NCBI RefSeq assembly: GCF_029953285.1
Contig: NZ_JASAOI010000007.1
Coordinates: 62,001 to 126,000 of the forward strand
Origin: Yinghuangia seranimata
GTDB lineage: Bacteria; Actinomycetota; Actinomycetes; Streptomycetales; Streptomycetaceae
Reading direction: 5' to 3'
Length of the DNA: 64,000 bases
Shown: positions 26,173 through 34,562 of the stretch, in pieces
How positions within the stretch are numbered: position 1 is the first letter of the stretch
Layout of the letters: every line of letters begins with the position of its first letter
Notes under the pieces: generated by a model
What the model was told of the DNA's origin: nothing
The model's database searches: none
What the model saw: only the letters and a program-made list of their open reading frames with translations
Made by a program: the position numbers and the translations under genes

Positions 26173-27171
26173 TCAGTCCTCCGTCACCACGATGCGGCAG
26201 GCTCGCAGGGTGTCGGAGGGGACCGCCAAAGTGCGGCGGCCTGCGTCCCGGTGGGGAAGGAGGGACTCGTCCCAGCCGCCGGCCAGGAGCTGGTCGGGTG
26301 AGCTGAGGACGTCGTGGTCCACGCGGCCGGTGCAGGCCAAGTGGCCGGGGTACCCGTACGGCAGGCGATCCGTCCGCCACCCCGTCCACGCGGCGACGAC
26401 CCGTTCGTGCACCGCCGGGGGAACCCTGTCCGTCGTCCAGTAGCGCACGCGCCGGGCTGCCACGTCGATGACCACTCCCGCGCCTGGGGTGGCAGTAGCC
26501 TCCTCGGGCAGCGGGTAGGGGGGCTCCGCCGACAACACCGGCAGCACCGAATCGCCGTGGCGTGCAAGCCAGTCGACGACGGTCCAGTAGTCCAAACGGT
26601 AGTCCAGCACCGCGTTGTCGGGCCGGATGACACTGATGAGCGCGTAGGCGGAGAGGAACCAGTCCGCGGAAGTCTCCGCGTACCGCACGGTGATCTCATG
26701 CCGCCCGGCGTCCCACGCGACGAACCATTCGTCGCGCGAACACAGGGCGGCGAGTGGGACATCCGCCGGGGAGGGGTCGTCGGGAGCCACGGCAGGTGCG
26801 GCCTGGGGCACGGCGTCGAGAAGTTCCTGCCGACCACCCCACGCGTACCCGACGTCCCACCCCGACCACACCGGTGCCGCCGCGAACCACGCCGCGAAGC
26901 TGTCGGCGTGGGCGGCGCCGTGCAGGAAGGCACCGCATCGGAAGTGGCGCACACGGCGTTCGATCAGGTCGATGGCGACGGCCTGACAGTGCCAGGTGTC
27001 GACGAAGCCGAGCGCGCGCTCGTCGTGCGCCGGTATGCCCGCGCGGCGGACCATCTCCACCATGCCGGCGACATCGTCCGCACGGCTGAGGTCCCACCAA
27101 CTCTGCTTTTCCGCGGTGACCAAGCACCTGCCGTCCTTGTCACGGAGGATGTACGCCGTCCAGCAGCTCAT
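26173..27171 (-). CDS. Hypothetical protein, 332 aa
   Basis: A soluble, Trp-rich protein with no signal peptide or transmembrane helix. It reads MSCWTAYILRDKDGRCLVTAEKQSWWDL at the start, with recurring beta-strand motifs such as ERRVRHFRCGAF and ARRVRYWTTDR about 170 residues apart, hinting at two related halves. No family is recognised. The gene converges with devR (stops 9 bases apart) and codon use is like its neighbours. A near-perfect palindrome sits just 7 bases upstream of its ATG. Confidence 0.6.
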   Translation of the reverse strand: MSCWTAYILRDKDGRCLVTAEKQSWWDLSRADDVAGMVEMVRRAGIPAHDERALGFVDTWHCQAVAIDLIERRVRHFRCGAFLHGAAHADSFAAWFAAAPVWSGWDVGYAWGGRQELLDAVPQAAPAVAPDDPSPADVPLAALCSRDEWFVAWDAGRHEITVRYAETSADWFLSAYALISVIRPDNAVLDYRLDYWTVVDWLARHGDSVLPVLSAEPPYPLPEEATATPGAGVVIDVAARRVRYWTTDRVPPAVHERVVAAWTGWRTDRLPYGYPGHLACTGRVDHDVLSSPDQLLAGGWDESLLPHRDAGRRTLAVPSDTLRACRIVVTED

Positions 27172-27177
27172 CCCGCG

Positions 27178-27204
27178 AACGCTACGCCACGCGTGGCGTG
27201 CGTT
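27178..27204. promoter_or_regulatory. Long palindrome upstream of the 332-aa gene
   Basis: ACGCCACGCGTGGCGT (27184-27199) is a perfect 16-base palindrome, extended by AACGC/GCGTT with one bulged base. It lies in the ribosome-binding region of the gene starting at 27171 and 40 bases past the ackA stop, so it could be an operator, a translational hairpin or part of a terminator. Confidence 0.45.
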
Positions 27205-27243
27205 GTCGAAGAGCGGCGCACCGGGTCGGTGAGGGAAAGCGGG

Positions 27244-28398
27244 TCACAGGACAGGCTCGTCGTCGGCGGGCGGCGGGTCGTCCGCGAGTACGTGCCTCGT
27301 CTGGGCGGCGATTTCCAGGTCCTCTCGCGCGGTGACGACTAGCGTCGGCACCGTGGCGTCGAAGGCGCTGATGTCTCCGTCGGCGTGGGTGGTCTCGTTG
27401 GTTTCGGCGTCCAGTCGGACGCCGAGGAACGCCAGTCGGGCCGTGGCGTCCGCTCGGACGGCCGCGTCGTGTTCGCCTACCCCGCCGGTGAAGACCAGGG
27501 CGTCGAGGCCTCCCATCCCGGCGGCCATGGTGGCGATGCGGGTGCCCAGCCGGTAGGTGTACACCGCTCGGGCTTGGCGGGCTTCAGGGTCTCCTGCGGC
27601 GGCGGCGTCGCGGAGGGCCTTCATGTCGCCGCCGCCGGACGCGAGCGCGGAAAGGCCGCCGCCGTGTTCGAGGGCGTCGTCCAGCTCGTCGAGCGTGACG
27701 CCCTGGCGCAGCAGCCACACGAGCAGCCCCGGGTCGACGTCGCCGGGTCGGGTGGCCATGACCAGGCCTTCGGTCGGGGTGAAGCCCATCGTCGTGTCGA
27801 CGGACACTCCGCCGCGGACCGCGCACAGCGACGCGCCCGCGCCCAGGTGGCAGCTGACGACGCGTGCGGACGCCGGGCGCAGGCCGGCCAGTTCCGCGCC
27901 GCGCCGGGCGGCGTAGGCGTGGGACAGGCCGTGGAAGCCGTGCCGCCGCAGGTGCCATTTGTCGCGCCACGCGCGCGGCAGCGCGTAGGTCGCGGCCTCG
28001 TCGGGGATCGTGCGGTGGAAGGCGGTGTCGAAGCAGGCGACCGCCGGGGTGTCGGGCAGTGCCGCGCGGACGGCGTCGATGGCGGCGAGCGCGCGGCCCT
28101 GGTGCAGCGGTGCGAGGGGTGCCAGCGCGGCGATGCCCGCGACCACGTCGGGCGTCACCCGCACGGGGCCGGCGAAGGCGTTCCCGCCGTGCACGACGCG
28201 GTGCCCGACGGCGTCGACCCGGCCCGCGCCGCGTACGAATCCGGGGACGGCGGAGGGCGGGACGCCGTCCGGTGTGCCGATGTCCGCGTGCGCGCCCAGG
28301 CTGCCGTCGGGCTCCAGGACCGACAGCTTCAGGGTCGAGGACCCCGCGTTCACGACGAGGACCCGCGCCTCGGCGGCCCCCGGTGCGGTGGCGTTCAC
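27244..28398 (-). CDS. ackA: Acetate kinase
   Basis: 384 residues of the ASKHA fold. Motifs: VLVVNAGSSTLKLSVL (phosphate 1), HRVVHGG, CFDTAFH, GFHGLSH, CHLGAGASLCAV, DTTMGFTPTEGLVMATRPGDVDPG and VFTGGVGEH. It converts acetyl phosphate and ADP to acetate and ATP. The GTG start (28398) overlaps the flavodoxin stop (GTGA), so the two are coupled. No phosphotransacetylase gene is in the window, so acetyl phosphate probably comes from the phosphoketolase at 22407-24797. Expression probably comes from the boxes at 29002/29039. Confidence 0.95.
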   Translation of the reverse strand: MNATAPGAAEARVLVVNAGSSTLKLSVLEPDGSLGAHADIGTPDGVPPSAVPGFVRGAGRVDAVGHRVVHGGNAFAGPVRVTPDVVAGIAALAPLAPLHQGRALAAIDAVRAALPDTPAVACFDTAFHRTIPDEAATYALPRAWRDKWHLRRHGFHGLSHAYAARRGAELAGLRPASARVVSCHLGAGASLCAVRGGVSVDTTMGFTPTEGLVMATRPGDVDPGLLVWLLRQGVTLDELDDALEHGGGLSALASGGGDMKALRDAAAAGDPEARQARAVYTYRLGTRIATMAAGMGGLDALVFTGGVGEHDAAVRADATARLAFLGVRLDAETNETTHADGDISAFDATVPTLVVTAREDLEIAAQTRHVLADDPPPADDEPVL

Positions 28399-28910
28399 TC
28401 GGCCTCCAGTTTGTCGGCGATGCCCTCGGCCCACGCGTCGACGTCGGCCCAGTTGCGGAAGTCCCCGAAACGGCCGCCGATCATCCACATGAAGGGCCGT
28501 ACGCGCACGGGAATGTGCGCGGGTTCCAGGACCCCGGCGAAGGCGTGGAGGTCGCGCGGCTGGATGTAGTCCGCGTCGACGGCCACCGCGCGCGGAATGC
28601 CCGCGTGCGCGGCGAACCAGCGTCCGCGCCGTCCCCGCGCGGCGGGGGCCATGCCGACGCTGAACAGCCACAGCGGCCGTTCGGCCAGCATCCCGGCGTG
28701 CCGGTGCAGGAACTCGGCCCCTGACGGCAGCCAGTCGCCGTCGTGGATCGCGCTGCCGGCCACCACCGCGTGGTACTGCCACACGTGGTCGACGTCGGAC
28801 ACCGACCGCACCTCGACGCGGTGGCCTTCCCCGGCCAGCGTCGCGCCGATGCGCTCGGCGATCGACCGTGTGGAGCCGTGGCACGTCGCGTAGGCGACAA
28901 GGATGAACAT
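28395..28910 (-). CDS. Flavodoxin-domain protein
   Basis: 171 residues with the FMN phosphate loop YATCHGSTRSIAERIG (residues 7-22), the VVAGSAIHDGDWLPSGAEFL loop and WLFSVGM. It resembles HemG-like/menaquinone-dependent flavodoxins found in actinobacterial stress regions. A redox carrier or a protoporphyrinogen-oxidase-like role is possible. ATG 28910 follows GGAGGTGGGCC. It is the first gene of a two-gene operon with ackA. Confidence 0.8.
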   Translation of the reverse strand: MFILVAYATCHGSTRSIAERIGATLAGEGHRVEVRSVSDVDHVWQYHAVVAGSAIHDGDWLPSGAEFLHRHAGMLAERPLWLFSVGMAPAARGRRGRWFAAHAGIPRAVAVDADYIQPRDLHAFAGVLEPAHIPVRVRPFMWMIGGRFGDFRNWADVDAWAEGIADKLEAE

Positions 28911-29001
28911 GGCCCACCTCCCGGCGGCAGCGTCGTCTCCCAGCGTCGCGTTTTCGGCGGCGTTGTCCTCCCACCGTCCCGCGTCGCGGATCCCCGCCCC
29001 A

Positions 29002-29015
29002 GGGCCGTTCGGCCC
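29002..29015. promoter_or_regulatory. DevR-type box 1 of a tandem pair
   Basis: GGGCCGTTCGGCCC, 92 bases upstream of the flavodoxin-ackA operon. Confidence 0.7.
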
Positions 29016-29038
29016 CCTGCCCACCCCTGGCCCCGACG

Positions 29039-29052
29039 GGGCCGTTAGGCCC
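29039..29052. promoter_or_regulatory. DevR-type box 2 of a tandem pair
   Basis: GGGCCGTTAGGCCC, one change from consensus, centred 37 bases from box 1 and 106 bases upstream of the nitroreductase. A weaker GGGCCGAAGCC follows at 29086. Confidence 0.65.
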
Positions 29053-29157
29053 GTGCCGGCGGGCCCCACGCCCCTGACCCCGCGGGGCCGAAGCCACGAG
29101 CCTTGAAGTACCGGCGGATCTGGGACGACCGCCCGGCCCCGATTCCGGGAGGACACC

Positions 29158-30138
29158 ATGAACAGCGCGCCCCTGACCCCCAAGCAGCGTGAGCGGATCC
29201 TGAGGGCCGCGACGTCCGCCCCGTCCAAGCACAACACCCAGCCGTGGTGGTTCCGATGGGACGGCGACGACCTCGAGGTGCACATCGACCCGGACCGCAT
29301 GCTCGTCTTCGGCGACCCGCACGCCCGCGAGGCGCACATCGCGTGCGGCGCGGCGGTGTTCGCGGCCCGGCTGGGGTACGCGTCGCTGAACCTCGGCACC
29401 GAGGTGGAGCCGTTCCCCGACGACGACCGGCCGTCGTTCGTCGCCCGCGTCCGCGTCACCACAGCCGCGCCGGACCCGCGGTTCGAGACGCTGTACTGGA
29501 GCCTTCCGAGCCGGCGCACCAACCGCGCCCCGTTCAAGGACGCGGCGATCCCGCCGCTGGTCCTGGAGTACCTGCGCGACGCGGCCCGCGACGAGGGTAC
29601 GTGGCTGCGTGTCATCGAGCAGGAGCCCGCCTACGAGCGCCTGCTGACCCTGATCCGCGAGGCGACCGGCCTCGAGGAGGAGCACCTGCGCGAGGAACGC
29701 GCCCACTGGGTGGACGCCCCGGACGCGACGCACCGCAGCGACGGCATCCCCGCCCGCAGCCTGGGCCCGCTGCCGCACTCCCCCACCGGCGCGGTGCGCG
29801 ACCTCGCCGTCGGCCGCGACGTGACGGGCCGCGAGGCCATCGCCTTCGAGGCGCACCCCACGATCGCGGTGCTGGAGTCGCGCGGAGACGGCCCCGTGGA
29901 CTGGCTGGTCACCGGCCAGGCGCTGCTGCGCGTGCTGGTCACCGGGACGCGGTACGGCGTGGCCGCGTCGTTCGCGAACCAGGCGCTGGAGAACGCCGAC
30001 ATGCGCGACGAGGTCGCGTCCGAGGCCAAGCACTACGGCAACGCGCAGATGGTGCTGCGGCTCGGCATGGGCGTCGACGTCCCGCCGACCCCGCGCCGCG
30101 CGCTGAGCGACGTCGTGGCGCCGAAAGACGAGGGCTGA
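29158..30138 (+). CDS. Acg-type nitroreductase family protein
   Basis: 326 residues related to the DosR-regulated mycobacterial proteins Acg (Rv2032), Rv3127 and Rv3131: RAATSAPSKHNTQPWWFRWDGDDLEVHIDPDR at the N-terminus, an ACGAAVFAARLGYASLNL helix, SLPSRRTNRAPF in the middle and GQALLRVLVTGTRYGVAASFANQALE near the end. Acg proteins bind FMN poorly or not as active nitroreductases and are proposed to sequester FMN. ATG 29158 follows GGGAGGACACC. It is divergent from flavodoxin-ackA across two boxes. Confidence 0.85.
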   Translation: MNSAPLTPKQRERILRAATSAPSKHNTQPWWFRWDGDDLEVHIDPDRMLVFGDPHAREAHIACGAAVFAARLGYASLNLGTEVEPFPDDDRPSFVARVRVTTAAPDPRFETLYWSLPSRRTNRAPFKDAAIPPLVLEYLRDAARDEGTWLRVIEQEPAYERLLTLIREATGLEEEHLREERAHWVDAPDATHRSDGIPARSLGPLPHSPTGAVRDLAVGRDVTGREAIAFEAHPTIAVLESRGDGPVDWLVTGQALLRVLVTGTRYGVAASFANQALENADMRDEVASEAKHYGNAQMVLRLGMGVDVPPTPRRALSDVVAPKDEG

Positions 30139-30162
30139 AGGCTGAACCCGGCCTTCGCCGCC

Positions 30163-30176
30163 GGGCCGAACGGCCC
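30163..30176. promoter_or_regulatory. DevR-type box
   Basis: GGGCCGAACGGCCC, 73 bases upstream of the USP start at 30250. Confidence 0.75.
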
Positions 30177-30249
30177 TGACGTGGTGTCAGCACCGCGCGA
30201 AGAATCCCTGACGAGACGCAAAAACCCTTCAACAGAACAGGAGTCGGCG

Positions 30250-31179
30250 ATGATCGAGGGCACCGCCACACCGTCCGGCCACGTGATCGTCGCGGTCGAC
30301 GGGTCTCCCGCGGCGGACAACGCCGTGGACTGGGCCGCCGACGAGGCGGCGCTGCGCGGCACCGAGCTGGAGGTGCTGCACGCGTGGGAGTGGAAGGCGT
30401 ACGAGGCGAGCGACTGGTACGGCCACCACCTGTACAACGTCTCGTCGGAGGTCGTCCACAAGGCCTCGGAGCGCGCCCGGCGCCGGCGGCCCGAGCTGAA
30501 GGTCACCACGACGGTCGAGCACGGGCCCGCGGAGGAGGTCGTCACCACGGCGTCCGGCCGGGCGGGGCTCATGGTGACCGGCAGCCGCGGCCTGGGCGGG
30601 TTCGCCGGGCTGCTGCTGGGCTCGGTCAGCCGTGCCGTCGCGGCCGAGGGCCGGTGCCCGCTGCTGGTCGTGCGGTCGGGCACCGACGGCACCGCGGAGC
30701 CGCCGGTCGACGAGGACTTCCTGCGCCCCGACGGCCGCCCGGTGCTGGTGGGCGTCTCCGATGAGACGTGCCGCCCCGCCGTCGAGGCCGCGCTCGTCGA
30801 GGCGGTCGACCGGCACAGGCCCCTGCGCGCGTTGTACGCCTGGTCGTTCCCCGACATGCCGGTGCTCGCCGCGGTGCCGGTCGGGCCGAGCAGCGAGGCG
30901 GTCCGCACCTGCCAGCGCAACGGCGAGACGATCCTGAGCCAGACCCTCGCGCCCGTCCTCGAACGGTACGAGGACCAGTACAAGGGCGTCGAGGTGACGC
31001 CGGACGTCGTCAACGCGCCCCGCGCGACGGCCATGGTCGACGCGTCCGAGACCGCCTCACTGGTCGTGATCGCGACCAGGCGCCGCCCTGGCCGCGTGGG
31101 ACGCCACCTCGGCCCGGTCACGCACGCCCTGCTCCACCACTCCCACGCGCCCGTCCTGCTCATCCCCGTCGGCGCCTGA
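30250..31179 (+). CDS. Tandem universal stress protein
   Basis: 309 residues and two UspA domains. Domain 1 keeps GSRGLGGFAGLLLGS; domain 2 ends VIATRRRPGRVGRHLGPVTHALLHHSHAPVLLIP without the ATP motif. Related to the USPs at 7993 and 20597, but more diverged. ATG 30250 follows ACAGGAGTCGGCG. A CBS-BON gene follows after 99 bases, the same USP/CBS-BON partnership as at 18.5-21.5 kb. Confidence 0.85.
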   Translation: MIEGTATPSGHVIVAVDGSPAADNAVDWAADEAALRGTELEVLHAWEWKAYEASDWYGHHLYNVSSEVVHKASERARRRRPELKVTTTVEHGPAEEVVTTASGRAGLMVTGSRGLGGFAGLLLGSVSRAVAAEGRCPLLVVRSGTDGTAEPPVDEDFLRPDGRPVLVGVSDETCRPAVEAALVEAVDRHRPLRALYAWSFPDMPVLAAVPVGPSSEAVRTCQRNGETILSQTLAPVLERYEDQYKGVEVTPDVVNAPRATAMVDASETASLVVIATRRRPGRVGRHLGPVTHALLHHSHAPVLLIPVGA

Positions 31180-31278
31180 GGCCTGGCCGGGGTCTTGCCG
31201 GGGCCGCACCGCACGCCTGGCCCGGCGCCGACAAGACCCAGGCAGGCCCCGGCCCACCCGTCCTCAAAGGAGGCCGCC

Positions 31279-31983
31279 GTGCAGCACCAGCGTGTCGAGA
31301 ACCTGATGACCGAGCCTGTGGTCACCGTCCAGACCGACACCCCGTTCAAGGAGATCGTGCGCGTCCTGCGTGAACACGCCGTCAGTGCCACGCCCGTCCT
31401 CGACCAGGACAAGGCCGTGGTCGGCGTGGTGTCCGAGGCCGACCTGCTGCGCAAGGAGGCCGACAGTGAGGGGCCGGCGCGGCTGCCCGTCGCCGTGCAC
31501 TCGCGCCGCGCGGTGCGCGAGGCCCGGGGCAAGGCGGAGGGCGAGACCGCGGGCGAGCTGATGACCGCGCCGGCCGTGGTGGTCGGCCCGGGCGCCACGG
31601 TGGGCGAGGCCGCGCGGCTCATGGAGCGGCACGGCGTCAAGCGCCTCCCGGTGGTCGACGCCTCGGGACGGCTGCGCGGCATCGTCAGCCGCTGCGACCT
31701 GCTCCGCGTGTACCTGCGTCCGGACGAGGCGATCCGCGCCGAGATCCGCGACGACCTGCTGCGCCGCGACCTGTGGGTCGACCCGGACAGCCTCGACGTC
31801 CGCGTCCTCGACGGCGTGGTCACGCTCGCCGGCGAGATGGAGAACAAGACGCTCACCAGCCTGCTCGTCCGCATGGTGCGCGGGGTGGACGGCGTCGTGC
31901 AGGTGCACGACCGGCTCGCCTTCGCCGTGGACGACACCAAGCTGCGCCCCGGCGACGCCCCGCGCCCGGGCCGCCGGCTCTGA
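31279..31983 (+). CDS. CBS-BON protein
   Basis: 234 residues: CBS pair (VENLMTEPVVTVQTDTPFKEIVRVL..., ELMTAPAVVVGPGATVGEAARLMERHGVKRLPVVD) and a BON domain (RAEIRDDLLRRDLWVDPDSLDVRVLDGVVTLAGEMENK). Paralogue of 18560-19282. GTG 31279 has a strong AAAGGAGG. Probably co-transcribed with the preceding USP. Confidence 0.85.
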   Translation: MQHQRVENLMTEPVVTVQTDTPFKEIVRVLREHAVSATPVLDQDKAVVGVVSEADLLRKEADSEGPARLPVAVHSRRAVREARGKAEGETAGELMTAPAVVVGPGATVGEAARLMERHGVKRLPVVDASGRLRGIVSRCDLLRVYLRPDEAIRAEIRDDLLRRDLWVDPDSLDVRVLDGVVTLAGEMENKTLTSLLVRMVRGVDGVVQVHDRLAFAVDDTKLRPGDAPRPGRRL

Positions 31984-32300
31984 CCACACCCGGTACGACG
32001 AGGGCAAACGTTCCCTCCGCCCCGCCACCCCATATCCGCCATCACCCGAACGGTCCGTCCCCGGCGGGCCGTTCGGCCCTGTGCCGGGACTTTCGGCGGC
32101 AGCAGGCTTGGCGTGTCTGGGGGGACTTGCCGGGGCCACGCTGCCCGGCTACCGCGCGTTGCGGGCTCGGGAGGGCCGCCCGGGCCCCGGCGCGACGCGA
32201 CGGATGAGGGCTTGGGCCGTCAGGCCGGAACCAGGCCCGGCGCCGACAGGACCCCCCAGGCCTCAGTCGCCCAGGCGCAGGCTCGGACCCGGAGGCCCCA
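31984..32300. other. Long leader region with one box
   Basis: About 317 bases without a supported gene. It holds the DevR-type box at 32066-32079, followed by some 220 bases before the next start. No ORF here has convincing protein content; the stretch may be an untranslated leader or hide a small RNA. Confidence 0.45.
32066..32079. promoter_or_regulatory. DevR-type box
   Basis: GGGCCGTTCGGCCC. The next gene on the plus strand starts at 32301, an unusually long distance compared with the other boxes. Confidence 0.7.
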
Positions 32301-32990
32301 TTGGCACGCCACGAACTCGACGTCCTCCTCACGGAAGCCCAGCCAGGCGACTGTGACGGCGTCGCCGACCGGCTGAGCGCGTCGGGGCACCGCGTGCACC
32401 GCTGCCACCGCCGCGCCGACGCCGATGCGGACCCCGGAAAGGCCGGAGAGGCCGGAGAGGCCGAGAAGGCCGGCGACGCGCGCTGCGTCGCCTGGGAGCC
32501 GGGCGGCCGCTGCCCGCTCACCGCCGGGCCGATCGACCTGGTCGTCGACGCACGCACCGGTCACGGCCCCGAGACCCCGCGCGAACAGGGCGCGTTATGC
32601 GCGCTGCTGGCCAACGTGCCGCTGGTCGTGTGCGGCCCCACGGACACGCGGAACAGCCTGCTGCTGCGCGCCGACGTCGTCTGCCGTCCCGAGCGCCTCG
32701 CGCTCGCCTGCCACGCCGCGATGTCGCCGGTCGGCCCCGCCGCGCACCGGGCGGTGGCCCGCGCCGTCCGTACCGCGCTCGCCGACAGCGGCCGGCGGAG
32801 TCCGGAGATCTGCGTGCACCTGGAGCTGCGCGACCACACGGTGGTCGCGGACATCACGGTCGCCGCGCCGCCGTCGGCGACGACCTATCCGCGGGTCCGC
32901 TCGGCCGCCCGGATCGCGCTCGCGGCGTTCACCGACAGCTGGCCCTACGCACCCGTGACCGTCTACCACGGCACGGTCGCCGGGGCGTGA
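32301..32990 (+). CDS. Hypothetical protein with receiver-like N-terminus
   Basis: 229 residues from TTG 32301, which has GGAGG at proper spacing. The start LDVLLTEAQPGDCDGVADRLSASGHRVHRC looks like the first strand and helix of a response-regulator receiver, but the phosphorylation site is not evident (LVVDARTG). A Lys/Glu/Gly repeat (GKAGEAGEAEKAG, DNA 32436-32471) interrupts the domain. The C-terminal half has alternating strands and helices (ICVHLELRDHTVVADITVAAPP). Family not recognised. It is closed by a perfect hairpin. Confidence 0.55.
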   Translation: MARHELDVLLTEAQPGDCDGVADRLSASGHRVHRCHRRADADADPGKAGEAGEAEKAGDARCVAWEPGGRCPLTAGPIDLVVDARTGHGPETPREQGALCALLANVPLVVCGPTDTRNSLLLRADVVCRPERLALACHAAMSPVGPAAHRAVARAVRTALADSGRRSPEICVHLELRDHTVVADITVAAPPSATTYPRVRSAARIALAAFTDSWPYAPVTVYHGTVAGA

Positions 32991-32995
32991 CACCG

Positions 32996-33043
32996 CGAAG
33001 GGCGGTGCCGTGAAGAGGCCTGCACGGCACCGCCCTTCGTGTT
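32996..33043. terminator. Strong bidirectional terminator
   Basis: A perfect 17-base stem (32996-33012 with 33023-33039) with a 10-base loop, followed by TGTT. It sits between convergent genes. Confidence 0.85.
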
Positions 33044-33106
33044 CCCTCCTGCCCGGCCTCCGCCGCGCCCGCCGGGCTCCCCAGGACGACGGGCGCGGCG
33101 GCTTCG

Positions 33107-34513
33107 TCAGCGCGGCGCGCCGGCGGCCGGATCCAGCGCGGTGTTCGAGGCCGGGATCTCGGCGTGCCAGCCGAGGGTCCCGGTGATGCGGTCGCGCAGC
33201 GCGCGGCGCGCGTCCGGTGTGCCGTGGACGACGTACGTGACGGCGGGCTCGGCGCCGTGGCCGAGCCATTCGACGATCTCGCCCGCGTCGGCGTGCGTGG
33301 TCATGCCGGGCAGCCGGCCGATCTCGGCGCGGACCGGGACGACGTCGGGGCCGACGCGGACCTCCGTCGCGCCCTCGGCGAGCGCGTGCGCCGCCGTGCC
33401 CACCGGGGAACGCCCCTGCAGGAGGACGGCGTTGCGCGCGTCGGGCAGCAGCGCGCGCAGGTGCCGGGCGACGCGGCCGCCGTCGCCGTGGTGCGGCCCG
33501 GCGATCACCACGCGCGGGCCGGGGTCGGCCAGGAGCCGCCGCGACTCGGACGCGGAGCGGGTCTCCACGAGCTCTCCGACGTCCCAGGCCGCGGCGCCCA
33601 ATGCGAGCACCTCGGGCCGCAGTTCGGGCGAGCCGGCCAGCAGCGCGTCGCGCCACACGTCCACCGCGTCCAGCCCGGTCGGGCCGTCGAAGCACACCTT
33701 GACGCCGTCGGGCAGGCAGCCGACGCGGTGCAGCCGGGCGAGCTCGAACAGCACGGTGGCGATGTGGTCGACCGGCCCGGCCGGGACCAGCACGGTGCCG
33801 CCGCGGTCGAGCGTGGTGAAGACGATGTGGGCGAGCTTGTCGCGGTCGTCGCTGGGCAGGCGGCGGCCGTCGCCGTAGGCGGCCTCGACCATCACGGCGT
33901 CGGCGCCGGTGAACGGCTCGGGGTGACGCAGCAGCGGGTGTCCGTGCCGGCCGAGGTCGCCGCTGACCACGAGGGTTCCGGCGCCGTCGACGTCGAGGTG
34001 CGCCCAGGCGGAGCCGAGCGCGTGGCCGGCGCGGCGCAGCGTGCAGGTGACGCCGGGGGCGATCGGCGTCGGGGCGTCGAACTCCTGCGCGATGCCGAGC
34101 GCGCGGACGTGGATCGCCTCGCCGGCCGGGTCGTCCGGGGAGCCGGCCCCGGCGTCGTCGGCGGCGCGTTCGGCCGCCGCGGCCGGCCCTTCGTCCTCGC
34201 GCCGGGACAGCAGGTCGTCGCGCAGGCCGATGTCGGCCATGCGCAGCGTGTCCGGCGTCGCCGCCAGCACCCCGGCGAAGCCGCGCCGCACGAGCGCGGC
34301 GAGTCCGCCGGCGTGTTCGGGGTGGGCGTGCGTGAGCACGACCGCGTCCAGGGTGGACGCGTCGAAGGCGGTCAGGTCGGGCGAGGCGCCGCAGTCGACG
34401 AGCACGCGGGCCCGGCCGGTGTCGACGAGGGCGCTGGTGCCCGCGCCGCCGAGCGGGGTGACCGTGACGCTGCCGGGCCGGACGGCCCCGGGCGTCGGTC
34501 GGGTGGTGGTCAT
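33107..34513 (-). CDS. MBL-fold beta-CASP-type hydrolase
   Basis: 468 residues. Metallo-beta-lactamase motifs: VDCG (motif 1), HAHPEHAGG (motif 2; the usual HxHxDH has Glu in place of Asp), AGHALGSAW (motif 3) and VVSGDLGR (motif 4). Beta-CASP-like features follow: VEAAYGDGRR, VVIAGPHHGDGGRVARHL and TYVVHGTPDARRAL. Relatives include RNA endonucleases of the CPSF/RNase J type and exonucleases; a role in RNA turnover under stress is inferred. An acidic Ala-rich insert (about 105-135) is unusual. ATG 34513 is 49 bases after a USP stop. Confidence 0.75.
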   Translation of the reverse strand: MTTTRPTPGAVRPGSVTVTPLGGAGTSALVDTGRARVLVDCGASPDLTAFDASTLDAVVLTHAHPEHAGGLAALVRRGFAGVLAATPDTLRMADIGLRDDLLSRREDEGPAAAAERAADDAGAGSPDDPAGEAIHVRALGIAQEFDAPTPIAPGVTCTLRRAGHALGSAWAHLDVDGAGTLVVSGDLGRHGHPLLRHPEPFTGADAVMVEAAYGDGRRLPSDDRDKLAHIVFTTLDRGGTVLVPAGPVDHIATVLFELARLHRVGCLPDGVKVCFDGPTGLDAVDVWRDALLAGSPELRPEVLALGAAAWDVGELVETRSASESRRLLADPGPRVVIAGPHHGDGGRVARHLRALLPDARNAVLLQGRSPVGTAAHALAEGATEVRVGPDVVPVRAEIGRLPGMTTHADAGEIVEWLGHGAEPAVTYVVHGTPDARRALRDRITGTLGWHAEIPASNTALDPAAGAPR

Positions 34514-34562
34514 GGCCTTCTCCTGTGTGCGGTCAGGTCGTCGAAGGGTTCGGGGGCGGTGG

